Made by a program: the position numbers and the translations under genes
Shown: in pieces, positions 1-13,600 of the stretch
Numbering within the stretch: position 1 is the stretch's first letter
Layout: every line of letters begins with the position of its first letter
The notes under the pieces: generated by a model
Seen by the model: only the letters and a program-made list of their open reading frames with translations
Database searches by the model: none
Told to the model about the DNA's origin: nothing
Origin: Daphnia pulex
Taxonomy: Eukaryota; Arthropoda; Branchiopoda; Diplostraca; Daphniidae
Direction of reading: 5' to 3'
Length of the DNA: 64,000 bases
Assembly: GCF_021134715.1 (NCBI RefSeq)
Contig: NC_060017.1
Location: 2,232,001-2,296,000, forward strand

Positions 1-797
1 ATTGCCTTAAGTAAAGAAATTTTATAGCTGCTACATAATACGGTTTATCAGAGGCTAAGTGCTACCAGTAAAAAAAAAATCCTATCACTTAGGGATGAAA
101 CATTTGCTGGGGTCTTTCGCCTTCAAAAACTTTTTAGAGCGGAGTTCCCAACCCAGAAGCATCGAACGTAACAACAAAAAGGTGAAGTATAGAAACTATA
201 GATCTTTTACATTTCAAAGCTACTTTTTCACGAAATTTTATAGGGTAACGGCAACGAAAGCAAAGTATACACGAAGTATGGGCGTTTTTTGTTTTTGTTT
301 TGTTTTGTTTTGAAAGTGCCTTTGTCTAATTTGTCATAAACTTATTTATATGGAACTAAGACATGAAATCCGCCTAACGCCCTAACTCTTTTCTTTTTCC
401 TAGAAAGGCGGAAACATGTTGAAATAAAAAAATGTCTAAAACCATTTTGAATAGTGATTACGTTTTATGTAATTGACCCCGAAATTGTTTTTGCATTTAT
501 TTAGTTTTGGGTGATTACCTTGTTGTGTGGCAACATGTTTTCATTATGCGTTTTTATGTAAATTGATTTCCAGACCGGAAATAAATGATGAATTTAGAAA
601 TAAAGATCAGCTTTATTAAGTTATAAACAGGTTATAAAAGAAAAAATAAAAGATCTATATTTTAATATCACTAAGCGCTGTCATAAAAAGATTTAAAAAG
701 TTTAATAGGATTTAATCGGATTTAATCAAGGGTTGTGAATACGGAACTTACTTCTCCTTGTTCAACTGTTATAAAAAAGAAGAAGAAAATAAAGTCA
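1..797. other. AT-rich spacer downstream of the SLC26 cluster
   Basis: No coding region is recognised. The stretch lies 3' of the minus-strand SLC26 copy 1. It holds a T-rich run with G interruptions near 285-312, the same TTTTG type seen near 27.63 kb. A short open frame at 59-313 has low-complexity composition and no family resemblance. Confidence 0.6.
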
Positions 798-3497
798 TTA
801 TCGTAAAGAGGAAAGGAAATTTTTAAATAATAATTCACCAATAGAAAAAGTGTGGCGTTCCGCGGCAGCACTTCCGTCAGATCCAGAAATGGAAATATTT
901 GTTGGTAATACAGATAGCAACGACTTCTTTAAATTGCTGTTAACGTTGATGAACCGATATTTCACCTCCTTCTTATCCCAAGACGTCAACATCGATTTTA
1001 GCATCTGATAATGACACATAATTTTGAGTCAACGTCACTAGTCACCGAGAATGTTGATCGATTTATAAAAATTGTAATTTACTTTGAGTGAAGTGTAGTC
1101 AACTTGCTTCACCCGACTCATATCCAGAATTATAATTCTATTGATTGTTTTATCCAAAGACGCTTTGCCTAATGTGTTGCGGAACCGTTCCACCGATGGG
1201 AAATAGAGATTACGATCCGCTTGCAAAACGATACACTCCTCGTCGGCTTCCTGTTGACAATTTTAAACTTCAGCAGTTCTAATACACCGTGAAATCTTGG
1301 CCTTATCCGCTTACCTTGTAGCGAAGAAATGTAGACTTGGGTCTGCTGGCCTCAAACACAACTAGCAGCAGATGCACTTGAGCGCCAATGAGGATTCCGT
1401 ATTCCATATTGATTAACAAGCAACAACAGTAGGTGGCAGCGAACGGAATTAGTTCAATTCCTTAATTTTAGAAGATAAAAAGTTCAGAAAACAGTTGAGG
1501 TATTCAATACAAGCATTTGCGCTTATAAGTTATACTTCTTCCCCTCCACATTGGAAGGATTTCGTGGTATTCTATCATAGGGTAGACAGCAGTTATTATG
1601 ACAGCTGCGAGGACAGTTTTCGGGATGAAATAAAAGGTTGGCATTAAGAAAGCGAGAGCCAAAAGTACCGTACATCCTAAGTAGGTATATGGGTTAAAAG
1701 TTTCCTTATTAAACTTTGAGTGAAAAAAAAAATCTGTAATCACGGCCTAGTACTCACCATTAAAAAAACTTGCCAACTGAGTTTTGCCACCAGATGCTGA
1801 TAAGACGGAACTTCTTGCGAACGAAGCTGTGAGAGGAATGCAACCAAAGAACGAACAGAATATCGAGCCGGCTCCCAAGGCTATCATTTCCTGTGTTGAA
1901 TCGGTTTTGGCCCCATTGCCTGTGCAATAAGCAACGTGTCACAAGAATTCCGATGGTAATAAAAGATATAGTAGCTGTAAATGGCAACCAAGTATTCATA
2001 CTAAAAGCTTTGGCGATAGCAATTTGCTCAAGAATGGCAATAACAGGAACAAGAGCCAGGCCTGCTCCAAGATCCTTTAGAATTACATCGAAGGTTACTG
2101 TGATGTACTTTGGCTCTTGAGCAGTTTCTGTCCAATTAAAAGATTCGTTGTGTTTAATTAGAGATTCCACTGGTCGAGCAAAACTGAAGGGAGGAAGTTG
2201 AAAGACTGGGATGCCGGACTTAATTTCTCCTGTTGAAACAAATCGTGTGCAAGGGATAAATAGACACGCGGTTATGTCAAAAGAAGATGCATTCATTGAT
2301 AAAAATTTACCTGTCAAATCAAAAGGTCGGTAGTTGTTCAGATCTAAAACAAATGTCAATAGACATCCAAAAGCGAGCGCTAAGGCATTGCAGCAAGTGG
2401 AGACGAACCAGAGGAACTTTTCGACTCGAGGGAGATGAAGGCAGCAAGTGTTTTTGAACCACGTTTTCATCAGAGTCAAATTCTGACAGCAGTTGACTGT
2501 TAATATTAATTTCTTCTGTTTTGCCTTATGGGGAACGCATGCTAATACCTTTAAAAGAAGCAGTAGGACGATAAAGGCAAGACCAAGTCCAGCGTCCCAA
2601 AGGCGAATTGCTTGCCAGTTGGTAAAAATACCGGAAATAACCGTTAGAAAAGCCGAACCTCGAAATTTCAAGCCGAGGAGAATTTTGATTTGCGAAAATA
2701 TAACAGTCGTGGCGGCTGCTGAGCAGAAACCAAAAATGACTGGACCTGATATAAAGTCCATGACGAAACCTTGATAAATGAATAGATTAAATAATCACGT
2801 TTATGTCTGACGCAATGTCTCAATTTCAGTTCTAAGATCTTATTAATTAATATTTTTCTTTGAATACCTAAATTCAGAAGGCCAGCGAGCAATTCCACAC
2901 AGCCGGCTAAGAATGAGAGGACGATGGCATAAGCGGGTCCTCCTTTTTGCACGTACTCGTAAGCCATAAGAGCCATCACTGCAGCGGGGCCGACGGTAAC
3001 TTGACTCACTGAACCCAACAGGGCATAGATGAAAGGCCCTGCGAAAGCCGTGTACATACCGTACTATGTAATTCAAATCATGTAAATTAGTGATCAATAA
3101 AATTCTGGGAATAAAAAAAAGTTGAATCCATTTTATTATTCATACGGACCTCAACAGGAACTCCAGCGACAGCTCCGTAGGCGATTCCTTGTGGAATGGC
3201 CGTGAGCGCTACAGTTACTCCGGCCATACAATCACAAAAGGCTGAGTTGAGGCTATAGGTTTGTATCCAATTGGTAATCGGAAATCGACGAATTAACTGC
3301 TTCGTCGTGCAAGTACGACGGAATCGATTTTTTATCCGTTCAAGAACTTTTCCACCCGATAATTTGCCAGTCTTTCCCGTCTCATTTTTTTCAACAGCCT
3401 TGGATTCCGATAAACAGCAATCAATCACAGGATGGTCGTCAGAAGTAGTGGATTCCGTATTGAAAGCCGTTTCCCCAACTCGAACCTTCACGGGCAT
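798..3497 (-). CDS. SLC26A11: SLC26 anion transporter, SLC26A11-like, copy 1
   Basis: Multi-pass plasma-membrane anion (sulfate-type) transporter, an inference from the family. Ten exons: 3497..3150, 3063..2868, 2769..2549, 2482..2311, 2229..2002, 1919..1758, 1676..1536, 1460..1315, 1250..1083, 1004..798. They sum to 1989 nt, giving 662 aa. The transporter core shows the SLC26 signature around AIPQGIAYGAVAGVPVE, followed by YGMYTAFAGPF, GPAAVMALM and the ILEQIAIAKAF and GCIPLTASFARSS blocks. The C-terminus carries a short STAS domain (ILDMSRVKQVDYTSLK). Of human members it most resembles SLC26A11 as I remember it, in block order and the short STAS. The start is the first Met of the exon carrying the cytoplasmic N-terminus; a noncoding upstream exon cannot be excluded. 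It is the first of three same-strand tandem copies, closest to copy 2. Two introns are stop-free and a multiple of three long, so exons 3-5 read as one frame. Confidence 0.9.
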
Positions 3498-5484
3498 ATT
3501 ACTTGTGCTAGGTACTGCAATACAAATGAGAATGAAAGGACCACAATCCTTGTTATCCGCCTTTTTTTTTCGTGGAATTATTAGGGTGAAATGAGAACCT
3601 AGTTATTATTCGAACTTGTATACAAATATTTCAAGGCTTCGAAATCATTTGAATATGTTTTTGGCTTGAAATATTAAACCTTTTGTTGCGGTTAATATTT
3701 GTCGCTTGTAAAAGGAATGTGGGTGTAGTCTGTTTCTATTTTCGTTTGAACAAGCTTCCACTTAAAAAAAACACTGCAGGCCATTGTTCGAACATGGCAG
3801 TTGTCTGACTTTCTGACATTATTCACGCTCAGTCCGGTCAGTCCCGCTCTGTGACGTCACCGACGTACGAACAATTTAACTCGAGAATGCTCGCTAGATG
3901 TCTCGAATTGAATGTAAGCCCTGATTTCTTTCTTGTTGGAAAGCAAACGGTGTTCTACCCATGACAATAAAGTTTTGTTTTTCTTGTGGGGTAGATATCT
4001 TGTACTATAGTTTAACATTTACAATAGTACCACCAGATGATAAAATATTTTAATAATAGAAAACATAATTTGCAAACAATCTACCTGCTGCATCCTTGGC
4101 CGCATCTTCTTTCTCGGTTGTCCCATTTTCCGGATCAACGCTAAAAGCAGAGTTTGAGAATGAGGAGGATGGCATTGCTTCATGGACCCTGGTAAAACAA
4201 CCAATCAATTCAAAAACTAAACATTGTCAAACCCGTTCTTGTCCTAAATAGAATTGAAAACTGGTTCCATGTATAAGAATTTCACAAACTTACTGGGAAT
4301 CTTGTGCCTGCCAATGTTCTTGATGACCCTTATGAAGAATGAACTAAGGATAGCCTTACAGAAATAGAGTCGCTATCTTGACTTTTTTTTCCCTTGGAGG
4401 CGTGCACCATTCTCCTTCCTCTTCTTGGCTTACTCTTTGTTCGAGCCTTAGTTCAATGTACGACTTGCAAGTGGCACCAAACGCTTGAGGTGTTGCTTGG
4501 TTGGTGTATTGGCTTTCTTCACTTCCTATCTACCCTGGTTTTGTCATATAAAACCAAATACACGGAAGCAGCCTTTGGTTTTTCACGCCATTCATTTTTC
4601 ATGGACTGCTGAGCGTGCTATTGACTCTCTTTCAAGTGTTTTCACAGCCTATTGCGCTTGAATAAGGCCATCCAATGATAGGCGACAGAGTAAGTCTTTC
4701 GGTGATTGTGGAATTCACGGCGAATCACGCCACCGGGTCCCAAGGTCATTCCCGAGCACATTCTCCGTCCGACTGTCCCGGCAATCGCTGAAACACCGGC
4801 AATAGACCTTTGCCCGCAACTACACTGCGTAGACTGCGCGTATTACCGAACGGCCTTCGGTCCCTCCGAACTTGTCTTCTTACAGATCTCGGCTCTCCTT
4901 CCGGGAAATGGGAAAACGCCAAGTCATTCTGTATACAAACATTACAAGGGAGACCAGGGGCTAGCTGCCTTTAGATCTTCAGGGCATTCAGGGAGAGTCG
5001 GCGTGAGGAATACCGCATTATAAACAAAAATAACCAAAAGTGTTGCAATGAACTCGCCGATTCTTTCTTGCTTCCTCAGGGTATCAGTCCGTTGGCTGTT
5101 TGTTTTTGTTTGATATAACGAAACATATAGCACACAAATTCAGCAGATACTTTCCAACGAAAGAGAGAATATCTCCGTGTATTGAATGACATATTCGTTC
5201 AGTAAATTAAAATGGAAAACCAACTCCTATCGTACACATAAAATTGAGCAGAGCACTGGGCAATATTTACAGACAAAACAAGACCAAGGCTTACTCTATT
5301 GCGATTCAAGTTCATTCATTATCGGCAGACGGCAAAAAATAATTAATAACATAAACCTTTGATTAATTCCATTTGATTCGTCTCGCTTGACCTCCGTTCC
5401 ACTTCACCTATTATTCCTAAGGAACTGTAACAGTGTAGGAAAACAAAGACGCAATCAGAAAAACCTCTTAATAACATTATGAGG
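3498..5484. other. Spacer between SLC26 copies 1 and 2
   Basis: About 2 kb with no recognisable gene. It must contain the promoter of copy 1 (proximal to 3.5 kb) and the 3' UTR of copy 2 (near 5.48 kb). Short open frames at 4394-4612 and 4706-5023 show no family resemblance and no splice continuity, so they were not called. Confidence 0.6.
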
Positions 5485-8208
5485 TCAATGATATATCTTA
5501 CTAAAGGAAATTGTGGTATCCGTGGACGGAAGAGCTGGACGGGACATCGGCACCCCTTTAGGCAAAATCGAACTCAAAACACTTTTGAGATGATCACTAA
5601 CGTTAGTGAAACAATATTTCTCCTCTTTCTTGTCCCAAGAAGATAATATCGATTGAAGCATCTAGTCAAAGAAATACAAGTTTTTTACTCTGGTTTGCGC
5701 ACGTATCCATCGTTAGTCTATTACCTTGAGCGTGGTATGATCGACTTGGTTAACCCGACCCATGTCAAGAACAATAACGCGGTTTTTGGCTTCGACGTCA
5801 ATCGACACTTTTGTCAGTGCGTTGCGGAATCGCTCCACTGACGGGAAATAGAGATTGCGATCCGCTTGCAAAACAACACGTTCTTCATCGGCCTCCTGTT
5901 GATTGCATTTTTATTAGTTGTGGTATTTACTTTTGATAAAAACTGCGTCTTAAAATTGTTATCAGTAGCTCGGTTACCTTGTAGCGAGTTAAGGTGGATT
6001 TGGAGCGACTGCCTTCATAGGCAAGCAAGAGCAAGTGCATTTGAGCGCCGATGAGGATACCATATTCCATATTAATCAGCAGACAGCATATAAAGGTTGC
6101 GAAAAATGGAAGCAGCTCAATCCCTTCAGTCAAAAAAGAAAAATTCAAAAGATAAGAGATTGGGAAATATTTGAGGAATTGAAGGTCTTACGTCGCCCTC
6201 TCCACATTGAAGGTATCTCGTGGTATTCAATCATGGGGTATACGGCCGTTATGAGCACGGCTCCAAGAATCGATTTGGGAATGAAAAAAAAAGTTGGCAT
6301 CAAAAAAGCCAAAGCAAAAAGTATCACGCAACCTAAAATGGAATTAAATCATTTTAGTGTGATGCAATCGCATTCAATGTTTTAAAAAAAATCGCAATAC
6401 CGTTAAATAAACTTGCAAATTGAGTTTTCCCGCCGGATGCAGATAAGACGGAGCTGCGGGAAAAGGAGGCTGTGAGCGGTATGCAACCGAAGAAAGAACA
6501 AAAAATCGACCCTGCGCCGACTGCAATCATTTCCTGGGTAGAATCAGTTTTTTTCCCGTTGCCTATTAAAATTTCGCAATGCATCAAGGACATTTGTAAA
6601 TTGCAACACTCAATCACAAAAAAAAAAAAAAAAAAATATGTCTTACTAAATGCTTTGGCGATGGCAACTTGTTCTAGAATGGCAATGACGGGGACCAAAA
6701 TCATCCCAGGTCCCATGTCTTTCAAGATTTCAGGAAATGTTATGACTTCGTAGGAGGTTTGATTGTAGGAATCGCTGTCGGTCCAGTTGGATGGCGTGAA
6801 TTCTTCTTTGGGTCGCTGTATAGTGAACGGCGGAATTTGGAAATTTGGAATGCCGCACTTGATTTCGCCTGTTATTTTGAAATGAAATATCGTCAACCAT
6901 CCGTGGAAAATTGTTATGTTCAAATAAAGACACTACTCACCTAGCAACTGGAAAGGGCGTTGCTCATAGATCTCGAAAATATATGCGATGAGGCAGCCTA
7001 GAATGACCGCCAAAGCGTTGCGACATGTCGAAATAAACCACACGGCTTTTTCTACGCAAGGATGATGAAGACAGCAGCTACTGTTGAACCGTTTCTTGAT
7101 GAGCGGCAGGTTCTGCACAATAAACAATAGTGCAAAATTGATTGATTAAACTCTGAAAACTGTCCATCACCATATTTGAAATAAATCTCGCTTATTACCT
7201 TGAGCAAAAGTAGAAAAGCAATAAACGCAAATCCTAAGGCAGCGTCCCACACACGAATAGCTCTCCAGTGCTGGAATATTCCAGGGAGGACTTTGGTGAA
7301 AGTTGAACCCCGGAATGTTAAACCAAGAATGGTCTTAAATTGAGAAAGTATAACGGTGACAGCGGCAGCTGTGCAAAATCCAGATATGACGGGCGCGGAT
7401 ATAAAATCCATGATAAATCCTGTTTTTTTTTTTTTTTTTAAACAGTAAGTGACTGAAATGAGAACACCAGTACTACTCGAAAGAGGCCACTGTTCCGTCA
7501 ATACGTGAACCATGCGCCGCATCAATATTATTAGATGTATACCTAAATTAAGAAGTCCGGCCAACAATTCTATGCATCCGGAGACGAAAGAAAGAATGAC
7601 AGCGTACTCTGCACCACCGAGCTGAACGTATTGGTGCGTCATGAGAGCCATCACAGCCGTGGCACCCATAGTAATTTGACTCACGGAGCCTAGCAAAGCG
7701 TAGATAAACGGCCCTGCAAATGCTGTGTATAATCCATACTATTGTTGTCGACACACAAATGTTATAATCTAAGATTAGTAGCCAAACTTGTGTATGCAAT
7801 TTTGTTATGTACACGTACCTCAACAGGAACTCCAGCGACAGCTCCGTAGGCGATCCCTTGCGGAATAGCTGTGAGGGCCACAGTGAAGCCGGCCATGCAA
7901 TCGTGAAAGAGTGATTGCAGCGTGTATTTGGGTAACCACTCGATCATGGGTAGACGACGCTTGAGCAGTTTGGTGGTGCATGTTTTTCGGATGTGCCTCT
8001 TGGCCCGAGCCACCATCTTCTTAGGCATGGAACTGTCCTTGTCCGTCTGGTCTTCAGCCGATCCACCGCCCTCCGACCAGGATACACTCATCTCGGACGG
8101 TGTGGAGCTGGTGGGACTCGGGTTCATCTGGAACGAAGTCTCCCCATTTTTCTTGTCGTTGAAAGACAACGACAGCTGGAGAGTCGAATCGCCGATTTTA
8201 GTGTGCAT
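5485..8208 (-). CDS. SLC26A11: SLC26 anion transporter, SLC26A11-like, copy 2
   Basis: Ten exons: 8208..7819, 7738..7543, 7419..7199, 7112..6941, 6868..6647, 6562..6401, 6332..6192, 6123..5978, 5895..5725, 5661..5485. They sum to 1998 nt, giving 665 aa. Seven of the ten exons have exactly the same length as in copy 1 (196, 221, 172, 162, 141 and 146 nt, plus shared phases throughout), showing recent tandem duplication. Motifs: AIPQGIAYGAVAGVPVE, YGLYTAFAGPFIYALLGSV, ILEQVAIAKAFS, GCIPLTASFSRSSVLSASG, and a STAS domain with VIVLDMGRVNQVDHTTLK. The N-terminal cytoplasmic tail is Ser/Pro-rich and differs from copy 1. Introns contain a 19-A run (6618-6636) and a 17-T run (7423-7439). Function is inferred from family: exchange or uptake of sulfate or other anions across a membrane. 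Substrate cannot be read from sequence. Confidence 0.92.
6618..6636 (+). repeat. Poly-A tract (19 A) in SLC26 copy 2 intron
   Basis: Homopolymer seen directly. It lies within the intron between coding exons 6868..6647 and 6562..6401 and reads as poly-T on the transcribed strand. Confidence 0.95.
7423..7439 (+). repeat. Poly-T tract (17 T) in SLC26 copy 2 intron
   Basis: Homopolymer seen directly, immediately upstream (in transcript sense) of the acceptor of the exon that starts at 7419. On the transcript it is A-rich, so it is not a polypyrimidine tract. Confidence 0.95.
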
Positions 8209-10662
8209 AGTGGGAAGTATGCCTCCTGAGGAAATTTAATCCGGGGAATGAATGCTTTTTGTTTGAGGAAAATGACAGATTTAAAGCCAAAACAATATCG
8301 CGCACAATAAAAACACTTGTGATTTAGATTTATAGACATCAAGTTTGTCAAAAGAACATGTCGGTCACGTAGCTATCTGAATGGAAGAAAGAGCGCCCTA
8401 GTTAACAGACTAAAGAACGGTACTTCCCGGAGCGAACGACGTTCACAACTGACGCCATTCTCCAGCTTTCAGGTACCTTAAGAACGGTGGAATAATTGTC
8501 GAATACGGAAGTATAGTCAAGGTGGTCAAAAACGTTGTGAATCAGCCGACCGCAAATTGTTAACACTTGAATAGCCTATGAAATTATGATTTCACTTTAT
8601 TGCCACAAACCAAGGCTGATCAATCGAATCAAACTATATAAAATCAAAATAGAACTAGAAATCGGTGCAAGCCCTTCGGAACTCTCTCTATGTGTGAGGG
8701 AAAATATTGAAATCCCGTGCAAAAAACCAGTTCGTTTGCCGGAGTTTCATGCTTAGGGCATTTGCAACTTGAGAGAAACAAACAAACGACATCAAAGAAG
8801 TTTGACCAGTCGGGTAAACCTGTTTGGATCATCAGCGGTCATCTCAATCTGGCTAAAACGCCATCTACTGGAAACGTGAATGAATCTAGATGCCTTCGGT
8901 AATGATACAGACATCGTTTATGGCAGAGATACGTAGTCATCATCATGCAAGAAATGGGTGGGGTGGGGCTGTGGTGGGTGGGCTGCTGGGTCATGGAACG
9001 ACCTTAGAATCAAAATTCTGTCTGCCCGTTGGGCTGAAATTTGGATTGCAACAGTCAAATCAGCTCACCTTGATTCGTCGCGCCAGCAGGTACTGACGAC
9101 GAGGCCATCAACACTTCGGTTTCTCCGTATAAAGCGCTCTCCTTCCCGCAATCGAATCCTCCCATTGTTGTGAATATTCCGGGCATTTCTTTCTTAAAAT
9201 TAAACTTTGGGGATTTTCGCAATCAATGGAGTTCGGTTATTAAAACAAATTGGAAAATAAGGCAATGTCTGAAATTGAATTGAAATACAAATAGCTGAAA
9301 TACTTAATAAGCGGCCTACACGCCATTTACTCAAAACGTTTACTACCGACTGAGAACAAAATGGACATGAATCGTTTAGTTATAAAAAAAAATCCTTAAT
9401 AGTCGTCATTATCGGGTTTTTACCACCAAGATAATTTGCGATATCTTCTCGCCACAAAAAAATCTGATTTTAACTGGATCTAATCTAGAAATAGTCGGTT
9501 TTCCCCAATCATTAGGTGAAATCCAAAGTCTGTTTATCATCATGACGCTCTCCAATTTACAGACTGTATTTTATTGGCCCATCGATTGTATTTTTATATT
9601 TGAAAGGTGACATACTGCACGAACTTTGATTATTTACGATAAATCGCCGACTGGTGTCTGGACCGGTCGAAGGTTACACAACTTTTGTTCAGACTCAGTT
9701 CATTTACTATCTCGGCCTAGTGAATAATCTTTGATAGCAGATCACGTAAATATATTTCAGAGCAAATGTTTTTAAAAATATTGAGCGAGATGTCGAATTC
9801 TCCGACTCCGTTGGGCCACGCCTGACCTTCAAATCCATTGTAGCCCTGTAGCGGATAGGAAAACGCTTGAAACCCGTCCAGGATGTTCTTTCATCAGCGT
9901 CTGTTACTGCTGCATCATTGCGCTATACATCTATAACATATAAGGTAGATGATTACAGATCCTATTGAGTATTTAATCTGTGAAAGTCCTTGAAGCATTG
10001 AATTGAATCATGACACAAGGTGTCATTGATAATATCACCAATTAATCTCAGCGGTAAGATAAAACAATAACAACGACGGATTTATCGTTCCATCTATTGC
10101 TAGAGATGGACAATAAATTTCAGTTTCATCAGATTTGCTAGCCGCGAGCTTCTCTTGTTAACTATTCTAACTAGTTTTGTTGTTAGACTACTTTTATTTC
10201 ATTTTTACTTTTACTAAGCTGCTGGTGTGCTCCTTTGCTAGTATAGTTAAATATTGACAACCTTGAGCTTGAACTAGCTGCGAGCTATGGACACAAGTTT
10301 TTAAAACAAATAAATTTAACTTGTGCAGATGAAAAGCAACGTCCCACCAATGAGAAAGAATAGGGTCCACAAATGATGCGCCAAAAATCAACATTTACCG
10401 TCAAATTTTCATTGTATTGTACATGTCAACTTCAGTTTAATATAAAGAACAAAGAAACCATCATCTTTCAATTCAGATCGTATAAAATACGTAACATAAT
10501 CTATTGCAGGAACTTGCACTTCAGAGGGGGGGGGGAGAAAACAACGCACCGTCAGCACACGACAAATTGAGCGCTTGAAATCGACTTTGATTTAGAAGCA
10601 ACTCTGTAAGTAGCACAGTTAGTGCACACATTATAAAATAGATCAAATTTTCTTAAAAAACA
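8209..10662. other. Spacer between SLC26 copies 2 and 3
   Basis: About 2.45 kb without a recognisable coding region. It contains the upstream region of copy 2 and the 3' end of copy 3. Short open frames near 8.64-9.17 kb and 10.19-10.57 kb are unconvincing. A G-run lies near 10.53 kb. Confidence 0.6.
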
Positions 10663-13600
10663 CTATACGGTTACGTTATGACGGGTTATTTGAATAAAGG
10701 CCGAAACGGGAATGTCCATAGCCGTTGTAAGGTGTTGTTGAATGACGTCGTTGGCTTTGTCGAATATAAGTGTGTGCTCTCTCTTCTGAAGATCCGCGTA
10801 GATGCATTTAAGTACCTGGGGTAGTTCAGAAAGAAAAGGTGGCAACTGAATTAGCAACATTTTTTGGTTGTCGTCTCCGTAACGAATAACCAAGCGCAAA
10901 ACAAATAAGCTATATTACGCAACACGACTTTCATTGGTCGGGTCAAAATAAAGTGTTCGGGTCATTCATTCAACATAAACTGGTTTGACGAGTTGCTCAA
11001 TGCACGCTATCACTACTTTTGTTCTTAGTTAGATCGTTACCACTATTAGAGATATGCTAAGTATTCAGTTGTGACAATAGAAAGCAAAGCAAACCAGCAT
11101 CAGGCACGTTAAGTTGAGCAACTTATTATTAAAGCGGATAAAAAGCGAGTTTTCTATTTAGTTTCTACTAGGAGCAGAAAGCCGAGCGAGAGCTAGCCCA
11201 AGCAACCAAGCGGAATGCAAACAATAGAGCTGTTATAAAGTGAAGGTTATAAAATATCTGATAAAGGACATTAGAATGTTTTGACGCGGCATTATTCGTA
11301 ATAGATCACATATTGTTTATCCGTCTGTATGTGGTGACCCAAGTGCGACAGAGTCTGGACCGCAATAATCTAGACATAAATTCACTACAATGCAACTGGA
11401 TTACTTAATGTGATAAAAATCCGTCCTTCTACACGTACACGCCGGGATAATTTCCGACACGAGTATGGGCAAGGTATGCAGTTGAGAGAGGCCATAAATT
11501 AGTTCTCTCTTGCTGCTACAAAAACACGTTACCCAGAATGGCTGGAGAGTTTGTGACGTCTTTTGAGATCAACCGATAACTGGATTTGTTTTTTTACTCA
11601 CTGAACACATTTGGGAATCATCACCATCATACATATTCAATCGACGCGTGGTAGTAAGAGTTGAACTAGGTACGAATTGGTACGTACAGCTTCCAAATGA
11701 ATCTCGTTCACCTTGAAGGTCTGGCGCGGACGATCATCGCATTATTATATTTTTTTTTTTTTTTGCTCGTTTGGTATAAAGGGTGTGGCCAGCGAACAGG
11801 TGACGATCAAACAGATAATAGGCTCGTCGGCACGAATGGGAAGAGAAACCAGACAAAAACTTACTTTGAGCGAAGTGTAGTCCATTTCGAGGACACGCTC
11901 CAAGTCGGCGATGATGATGAGTTTCTCGCATCCCTCGTCGTGGATAACCTCGTTGATGCGACTCCGGAACGTCTCGATGCCGGGGAAATGTAGACTTCGG
12001 TCACAGATTAATCTTATCCTTTTGGCTTCTATGGCAGAAGTGTTGACCTACATATTTGAGCAATAAAAATGGAGAAAGGATGTTAGCAATTTGATTTGTG
12101 AAAGCGACGTACGTATATCAACCGACCCCAAAACTTGCATACCCAGTGTTATTTCAAATAAATAGAAAAATGTCTCATTTATGGCAACCAAAAGTCAGTG
12201 TTAATATAAACTACACTACTAATGTAGGGATAGGTCGACTTGGAATTTCGTCTGCATTTTCATGGAACATACGTACGTAGTTCGGCTCGTAGCTATAATG
12301 GCTATTATATAAAAAATGGCGTACCAATTCACGGACAGATTTTCGTTGTTGGACCGGGATCGGCCTCGTCGCATGACCAAGCACCAACTGATACGAAAAG
12401 GGGATATCTATCACGTCATCATGCATTTTTGCCACCTTGAAACTACCCCTATTTATCACTCTAGTCTGTTGCGTTTTTCAACAACTGGATCGCGCTCCAC
12501 CCGCCTTTTGCGCGTTTTCACTTGACAAACCCGAGGCTGGCGCTGGCCTTTCTCTAAATTAATGGAGTCTTTTTTTCTTTTAAAGATGAAAGATCTCAGA
12601 GTGAACTCACCATAGTCGATTCCGGCGTCGATGTTTTGATGACGTTTATGGCCTGAATTTCTCCGACAGAGATTTTTGGCTTATTTCCCAAGTGCAATAG
12701 GAGCAAAAGGTGAAAGCCAGCCCCCAGTATTATGCCAAACTCCATGTTCACGAAGAGGCAACTGAGGAAAGTAATCACCAAGGGAAGCAACTCGATTCCT
12801 ACATAAACAGAAAATCGCCATTAGCGTTATTGTTCCAAAGGAGAACGGAGAAAGCTTTTCCAAACATTTGATTCAGCCCACTGGATGGTGCTCATTCAAA
12901 ATCGTCTGACCCCATACAAAAACTCATAAAACAATAAAACAAAATTAAATTCGTTCGGCTCGAATAGTACTTCTCGATTTCCACATGGGCTTGATTTCTT
13001 CGTATTCTACCAGAAACATAACGGATGAGATGACAACGGCGGCCAGCACAGCTTTGGGTAGATAATAGAATGCTGGCATGAGAAGGCCAAGGGCCAATAG
13101 GATCACACCGCCTAATAGCAAATGTCAAAATGAGAAAGGCTTTCTTTCGTCGGAGTAATAAAAACGCCCGATTCAAATTGCGTAAAATGATCGGTGAGGG
13201 AATGAATGAATGATGGATAAGGTGGTGAAGACTCACTCGAAAAGACGTTGACCATAGGGGTTCGTACACCACTCGACGATTGAACAGCCGAGCGTCCGAA
13301 GCTGGCGGATATTGGCATGGCTCCAACAAAGGAGCCGGCAATGTTACCGATTCCAAGAGTGATAATCTCTTGAGTGGCATCGGTACTTTTGCCGTGAGCT
13401 TGGGTCAATGACATTGTGCATCAGAGATGTTTCGGTCAGCCAGTCGGCCCAGCAGTCAATGAGAGATAAAACGAGAAGAAGAATGGATAATATGTTAGCA
13501 TGAACTCGTTAATTCCATACATTTGGTAATAAACGTTGATTGGGGAAAAGTGGACAATTAAGTCAGATAATTAAAAAAAGGCCGCATCGTATACGGAACC

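Noticed and set aside
1760-2761. 333-residue minus-strand open frame in SLC26 copy 1 read as one exon
   Set aside because: It crosses three introns. Two are stop-free and in frame, but the third shifts out of the family frame. The spliced model matches the paralogues.
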